From positions 1 through 64,000 of the forward strand of contig NZ_LFIO01001796.1 of NCBI RefSeq assembly GCF_001187535.1: a DNA stretch of 64,000 nt. The letters are read 5' to 3'. The stretch comes from Rhizobium ecuadorense. Lineage in GTDB: Bacteria > Pseudomonadota > Alphaproteobacteria > Rhizobiales > Rhizobiaceae. The translations under genes and the position numbers were made by a program. Below, one piece after another: positions 60,216 to 64,000 of the stretch. Numbering within the stretch: the stretch's first letter is position 1; every line of letters starts with the position of its first letter. The notes beneath the pieces are model-generated. The model made no database searches and was not told where the DNA came from. It saw nothing but the letters and a program-made list of their open reading frames with translations.

Positions 60216-60659
60216 CTAAGCCACGCTTCCATTCAGCGCCTCGCGCAGCGCCACGATCTCGGCCTGTAGGCGGTTTAGATCGGCGACATCGCGACCGCTG
60301 GCCTCGGCGATGCAGCTGGGGATGCCGGTGGCCTTTTCCTTCAGTCGCTTGCCCGCATCGCTTAAGCGGATAACGACGACGCGTTCGTCCTCGCTGCTGC
60401 GCTCGCGCTTGATATAGCCGGCGCTTTCCAGGCGCTTGAGCAGGGGCGTCAGTGTGCTCGATTCCAGGAAGAGCTTTTCGCCGAGGCTGCCGACGCTCTG
60501 GCCGTCCTGTTCCCACAGCGCGACCATGGCAAGATATTGCGGATAGGTGAGGCCGAGTGTGTCGAGCAGCGGCTTGTAAACCCTGTTCAGCGCATGGCTT
60601 GCCGTATAGACGGCAAAACAGATGAAATTATCGAGCTTCAGCTGATCCTGCATGGTCAT
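60216..60659 (-). CDS. MarR-family regulator, OhrR-like
   Basis: A 147-residue winged-helix regulator with the OhrR-type N-terminus: a single cysteine at residue 14 in NFICFAVYTASHALNRVYKP, which in OhrR senses organic peroxides, followed by LTYPQYLAMVALWEQDGQSV and LTPLLKRLESAGYIKRERSS. The divergent neighbour is a secreted esterase and not an Ohr peroxidase, so the regulated target differs from the usual case. Several palindromes in the 150 bases between them suit autoregulation and control of the esterase. Confidence 0.88.
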   Translation of the reverse strand: MTMQDQLKLDNFICFAVYTASHALNRVYKPLLDTLGLTYPQYLAMVALWEQDGQSVGSLGEKLFLESSTLTPLLKRLESAGYIKRERSSEDERVVVIRLSDAGKRLKEKATGIPSCIAEASGRDVADLNRLQAEIVALREALNGSVA

Positions 60660-60681
60660 CTCCAGAATTGAGCGAAAATAT

Positions 60682-60766
60682 ATCGTGCGATAAATAATCG
60701 CAAGCGATTTTGCTGCATGGCAGGTATGCTGAAATTTAAATTGTCCAATAAATAATCGTGCGCGAT
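60682..60766. promoter_or_regulatory. Cluster of three palindromes, candidate MarR/OhrR operators
   Basis: ATCGTGCGAT (60682-60691), AATCGCAAGCGATT (60696-60709) and ATCGTGCGCGAT (60755-60766) share the ATCG...CGAT core in an AT-rich region between the divergent regulator and esterase genes. The third lies about 47 bases before the esterase start. Confidence 0.5.
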
Positions 60767-60812
60767 ATAAATGACGTGTTCACGACGAACACCAAACCGA
60801 GAGGATAAGACA

Positions 60813-61826
60813 ATGTCGACCATCAAGACCGCCGTTTCCGCCGCAGCACTCCTGGCAGCCTCTGCCGCCGGGGCGTTTGCCGACCCGGTACTCGAGCCGA
60901 CAACGCAGACATTCATCGACGGCCTTGCCGGCGGAAAGCCGATCTACACGCTGTCGCCGGCCGATGCCCGCAATGTTCTGGCCGGCGCGCAGAAGGGTGA
61001 CGTCAAGAAGCTTGCCGCGCGGGAAGAAGATAAGGTCATCAAGGCGGGCCCGACCGGCAGCATCAAGCTGCGCATCATCCGCCCGGAACATGCCAAGGGC
61101 ACGCTGCCGGTTATTCTCTATTTCCATGGCGGCGGCTGGGTGTTGGGCGATGCGGATACGCATGACCGGCTGGTGCGCGAAATCGCCAATGGCGCCAATG
61201 CAGCCGTCGTCTTCGTCGATTACGAGCGCTCGCCGGAAGCCCGTTATCCCGTCGCCATCGAACAGGCCTATGCGGCGACCAAATATGTCACCGAACACGC
61301 AAAGGAGCTCAACGTCGACGCCGGCAGGCTAGCGGTCGCGGGCGATAGCGTCGGGGGCAATATGGCGGCTGTGGTGACGCTGCTTGCCAAGGAGCGCGGC
61401 GGTCCCGCCATCGACCAGCAGGTGCTGTTCTATCCAGTCACCGACGCCGATTTCGACAATGGCTCCTATAACCAGTTCGCCAATGGCCCGTGGCTGACCA
61501 AGGAAGCGATGAAGTGGTTCTGGAATGCCTACCTGCCCGACGAAGCCAAGCGCAAGGAACCGACGGCTTCGCCGCTGCAGGCATCACTGGAGCAGCTGAA
61601 CGGCCTCCCGCCGGCGCTCATCATCACCGATGAAAATGACGTTCTGCGCGATGAAGGCGAAGCCTACGGCCGCAAGCTCAGCCAGGCCGGCGTTCGCGTC
61701 ACGTCGATGCGTTACAACGGCACGATCCATGACTTCGTGCTCTTGAACGCCATCGCTGAAACGCCGGCCGCGCGCAGCGCGATTGCGGTCGCGAACGACA
61801 CGCTTCGCAACGCTTTGCACAAGTAA
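60813..61826 (+). CDS. Secreted alpha/beta hydrolase (HSL-type esterase)
   Basis: A 337-residue esterase with a signal peptide (STIKTAVSAAALLAASAAGA, cut after AFA). The hormone-sensitive-lipase oxyanion motif is LYFHGGGWVLGDADTH, the nucleophile elbow is VAGDSVGGNMAAVV, and the acid and His are in TDENDVLRDEGEAY and GTIHDFVLLN. GAGAGGA lies seven bases before the ATG. It is divergent from the OhrR-like gene. Related secreted esterases act on acyl esters; the natural substrate is unknown. A terminator hairpin follows inside the convergent gene. Confidence 0.9.
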   Translation: MSTIKTAVSAAALLAASAAGAFADPVLEPTTQTFIDGLAGGKPIYTLSPADARNVLAGAQKGDVKKLAAREEDKVIKAGPTGSIKLRIIRPEHAKGTLPVILYFHGGGWVLGDADTHDRLVREIANGANAAVVFVDYERSPEARYPVAIEQAYAATKYVTEHAKELNVDAGRLAVAGDSVGGNMAAVVTLLAKERGGPAIDQQVLFYPVTDADFDNGSYNQFANGPWLTKEAMKWFWNAYLPDEAKRKEPTASPLQASLEQLNGLPPALIITDENDVLRDEGEAYGRKLSQAGVRVTSMRYNGTIHDFVLLNAIAETPAARSAIAVANDTLRNALHK

Positions 61827-61851
61827 GGCGATTGAAGCTTTTTGTTTTCAC

Positions 61852-61918
61852 GCAATTCCCGGCAAAACCGGTTTGCGCTTTGCCTGGCAAAACCGCTTCA
61901 CACTTTTGCTGGAATTGC
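61852..61918. repeat. Short palindromic repeat, family D copy 2
   Basis: GCAATTCC (61852-61859) and GGAATTGC (61911-61918) pair as in the copy at 45896, but the loop is longer and holds a partial duplication of the CGGCAAAACCG unit. It lies just after the esterase stop and just before the convergent glycosyltransferase stop. Confidence 0.7.
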
Positions 61919-61919
61919 T

Positions 61920-63101
61920 TTAGTCCGAGGAAGGGAGACGCCCGGCGGTTTCGCCGGGCTTTCTGCTTCTTGGCAGCGACTTGGCAAATTGCCAGGCCTT
62001 CTTCCATTTCGGCGTGATGACGCCATTGGCGGCGCGGATATTGTTGATGAACTGCAGCGTTGCCGCTTCCCAGGAATATTGCATGGCAAGCTCGCGCGCC
62101 TTGACGCGCGAGGCGGAGAGGGCGGCAAGGCAGGCGGCTTGCAGGTTCTGGTCGAGCGCGCCGACCTCGCTGCCCTCGCCAATGATATCGAGCGGGCCGG
62201 TGACCGGATAGGCTGCGACCGGCACGCCCGATGCCAGCGCTTCAAGGATGGTGTTGCCGAAAGTGTCGGTGAGCGAGGGAAAGACGAAGACGTCGGCCTG
62301 GGCATAGGCTTTCGCCAGATCATCGCCGAACTTCACGCCGGTAAAATGCACATCGGGATAGCGCTGCTCCAGTTCGGCGCGTGCCGGGCCGTCGCCAACG
62401 ACAACCTTCGAACCGGGCAGGTCGAGATCGAGAAAGGCCGGCAGGTTCTTTTCCAGCGCCACGCGGCCGACCGTCATGAAGATCGGGCGAGGGAGGCCGA
62501 ATGGCTGCTCCTCAAGCGGCATGGGATGGAATTGCGTGGCGTCGATGCCCCGGGTCCAGGGCATCAGGTTCTTGATGCCGCGGGCCGAAAGCTCGCGAGC
62601 AAGGCTCGGTGTCGCGACCATGCAGCCGGCGCCGCCATTGTGGAACCAGCGGACGAAGGCATAAAGCCAGCTTTGCGGAATCGGCAGGCGGGCGGAAACA
62701 TATTCGGGAAAGCGCGTGTGATAGCTGGTGGAGAAGGGCATGCCCTTACGCAGGCACCAGCGGCGGGCGGTCAGCCCCAGCGGCCCTTCGGTGGCGATAT
62801 GCACGTAGGAAGGTTTGTGTTTCTCGATCTCGCGGGCGATGCGGCGGTAATTGGCGATCGACAGGCGGATCTCGGGATAGGTCGGGCAGGGGATGCTGTT
62901 GAAGCGCTCCGGCGTTACCATCGAAACAGCCACACCCATCTTCGCCAGCTCGCGATTGGTGTTCTCGATCGAGCGCACGACGCCGTTGACCTGCGGATGC
63001 CAGGCGTCGGTGACGATCACCAGCCGTTCCGGCAGGTTGCCGGCGGCTGTAGCATTGGCCCAGCTCTCGCTGTGATGAGTGTTTGCCGGACGTTGCAGCA
63101 T
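61920..63101 (-). CDS. Glycosyltransferase family 4 (group 1)
   Basis: A 393-residue GT-B fold glycosyltransferase. It has RLVIVTDAWHPQVNGVVRSI, the acceptor segment TEGPLGLTARRWCLRKGMPF, and the donor-binding end FMTVGRVALEKNLPAFLDLD, VFVFPSLTDTFGNTILEALA with the E-x7-E motif. The pattern matches MgtA-like mannosyl/glucosyl transferases that build glycolipids in alpha-proteobacteria; donor and acceptor are not certain. The ATG at 63101 is preferred; a TTG at 63137 is also open. Its last codons contain a hairpin that can terminate the convergent esterase transcript. Confidence 0.88.
   Translation of the reverse strand: MLQRPANTHHSESWANATAAGNLPERLVIVTDAWHPQVNGVVRSIENTNRELAKMGVAVSMVTPERFNSIPCPTYPEIRLSIANYRRIAREIEKHKPSYVHIATEGPLGLTARRWCLRKGMPFSTSYHTRFPEYVSARLPIPQSWLYAFVRWFHNGGAGCMVATPSLARELSARGIKNLMPWTRGIDATQFHPMPLEEQPFGLPRPIFMTVGRVALEKNLPAFLDLDLPGSKVVVGDGPARAELEQRYPDVHFTGVKFGDDLAKAYAQADVFVFPSLTDTFGNTILEALASGVPVAAYPVTGPLDIIGEGSEVGALDQNLQAACLAALSASRVKARELAMQYSWEAATLQFINNIRAANGVITPKWKKAWQFAKSLPRSRKPGETAGRLPSSD
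61941..61970 (+). terminator. Terminator of the esterase gene inside the convergent coding end
   Basis: CCCGGCG (61941-61947), loop GTTT, CGCCGGG (61952-61958), then CTTTCTGCTTCTT. It lies downstream of the rightward esterase gene but within the last codons of the leftward glycosyltransferase. Confidence 0.6.
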
Positions 63102-63307
63102 GTCACGATTTCCATCCGCGTTGCATCGATATGCCAACGCTTAGCCCCAGCGCGGGGTTCCGGAACGGCGATTCCCGCTCGCCTATTCTGAGGCATGACC
63201 ATGATGGAAATATTACAGCCGCATGCCAGCGTTTGCAGGCCTTTCAGCGGCCCGATCCCCGCGAATATGTCAGCGGCCGATCGCGAATTTCATGCGGGAA
63301 GAAGGAC

Positions 63308-63330
63308 GGCGCCGGTCGGGGACCGGCGCC
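63308..63330 (-). terminator. Hairpin terminator after glnII
   Basis: GGCGCCGGTC and GACCGGCGCC are perfect ten-base inverted repeats around GGG, 11 bases beyond the glnII stop. On the minus strand it is followed by GTCCTTCTTCCC, only a weak T-tract. Confidence 0.6.
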
Positions 63331-63340
63331 GCTTGGGAGG

Positions 63341-64000
63341 TTAGGCGGCAGCGGAAGCCGAGCTTGCAGTCGGAACTTCCGAAATCGTCTTCAGAACCTG
63401 GGAAGCGATCTGGTAGGGGCAGCCCTGCGAGTTGGGGCGGCGATCTTCCAGATAGCCCTTGTAGTCGTTCTTGACGAAGGAATGCGGGACGCGGATCGAG
63501 GCGCCACGGTCGGCAACGCCGTAGGAGAACTTGTTCCACGGAGCCGTTTCGTGCTTGCCGGTCAGGCGCTTGTCGTTGTCAGGACCGTAAACGTTGATGT
63601 GGTCCATCAGGTTCTTTTCGAACTGCGCCATCAGCGCTTCGAAATAGGCCTTGCCGCCGACTTCGCGCATGTACTTGGTCGAGAAGTTGCAATGCATGCC
63701 CGAACCGTTCCAGTCGGTGTCGCCGAGCGGCTTGCAGTGATACTCGATGTCGATGCCGTATTTTTCGGTCAGGCGCTGCAGCAGGTAGCGTGCCATCCAG
63801 ATCTGGTCGGCGGCCTTCTTGGAGCCCTTGCCGAAAATCTGGAATTCCCACTGGCCCTTGGCCACTTCGGCATTGATGCCTTCGTGGTTGATGCCGGCAG
63901 CGAGGCAGAGGTCGAGATGCTCTTCGACGATTTCGCGGGCGACGTCGCCGACGTTCGAATAGCCGACGCCGGTGTAGTAGGGGCCCTGCGGAGCCGGGTA
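63341..64000 (-). CDS. glnII: Glutamine synthetase II, C-terminal part (runs off the window)
   Basis: 219 residues are visible, from the right edge to the stop at 63341; the N-terminus lies outside. The sequence is the eukaryotic-type GSII of rhizobia: PAPQGPYYTGVGYSNVGDVA, INAEVAKGQWEFQIFG, then DWNGSGMHCNFSTKYMREVG with the ATP/Glu-binding region, GKHETAPWNKFSYGVADRGA and SIRVPHSFVKNDYKGYLEDR. It makes glutamine from glutamate and ammonia and in rhizobia is a second enzyme beside GlnA, controlled by the Ntr system (established). The C-terminus ends in a short Ala/Ser tail. Confidence 0.97.
   Translation of the reverse strand, partial: YPAPQGPYYTGVGYSNVGDVAREIVEEHLDLCLAAGINHEGINAEVAKGQWEFQIFGKGSKKAADQIWMARYLLQRLTEKYGIDIEYHCKPLGDTDWNGSGMHCNFSTKYMREVGGKAYFEALMAQFEKNLMDHINVYGPDNDKRLTGKHETAPWNKFSYGVADRGASIRVPHSFVKNDYKGYLEDRRPNSQGCPYQIASQVLKTISEVPTASSASAAA

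Overview
The window reads as chromosomal DNA of a Rhizobium species, most likely of the R. etli / R. leguminosarum group. The evidence is a GC-rich coding style, a BacA/SbmA transporter, eukaryotic-type glutamine synthetase II (glnII, cut by the right edge), membrane-bound urate hydroxylase PuuD, a hybrid histidine kinase, DUF1127-like and NnrU-type genes, and several families of palindromic intergenic repeats typical of rhizobia. Nothing suggests a plasmid or a phage, and I saw no tRNA, rRNA, CRISPR array or intact insertion sequence.

Layout. 0-4 kb: a small membrane protein, the C-terminal remnant of an RpiR regulator, an EamA exporter divergent from an AraC regulator, and an MgtC/DUF4010 membrane protein. 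4.5-7.7 kb: a three-gene amidoligase-type cluster (circularly permuted ATP-grasp, alpha-E, transglutaminase). 8-13 kb: a second EamA exporter, an RhlE-type DEAD-box helicase, a HEAT-repeat DNA alkylation repair protein and a small secreted protein. 13-16.4 kb: a large PAS/hybrid histidine kinase. 16.5-18.7 kb: what looks like an extra arginyl-tRNA synthetase beside an orphan ParD-like antitoxin. 18.7-20.6 kb: the two halves of MnmC as separate divergent genes whose start codons overlap.

20.7-24.9 kb is a urate/ureide operon (puuE, uraD, a HepT-like protein, allA, uraH, then a metallophosphoesterase). It works with guaD-puuD (34.4-36.9 kb) and xdhC, xdhB and xdhA (39.4-44.9 kb) to carry guanine/hypoxanthine to urate, allantoin and ureidoglycolate. 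Between the purine blocks lie a membrane-stress operon (PspA-like, YqiJ-like, flotillin YqiK-like; 25-28.5 kb) and a YnbA/YnbC/YnbD-like phospholipid cluster (28.7-33 kb). The PspA-like frame carries an in-frame upstream segment that resembles the N-terminal domain of TnpB transposon nucleases; I regard this as the most unusual object in the window.

45-50.9 kb holds bdhA, glpK, a parDE pair with a doubly broken toxin, an ECF42-type sigma factor with its YCII and SRPBCC partners, and a GIY-YIG protein. 51-64 kb holds a flavin monooxygenase, a second methionine aminopeptidase, an MFS exporter, bacA, a polysaccharide deacetylase, nnrU-like, a YfgM-like TPR protein, der, an OhrR-like regulator divergent from a secreted esterase, a GT4 glycosyltransferase and glnII. 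Decayed genes (RpiR remnant, DUF559 nuclease, ParE) and repeats cluster at the joints between these blocks.
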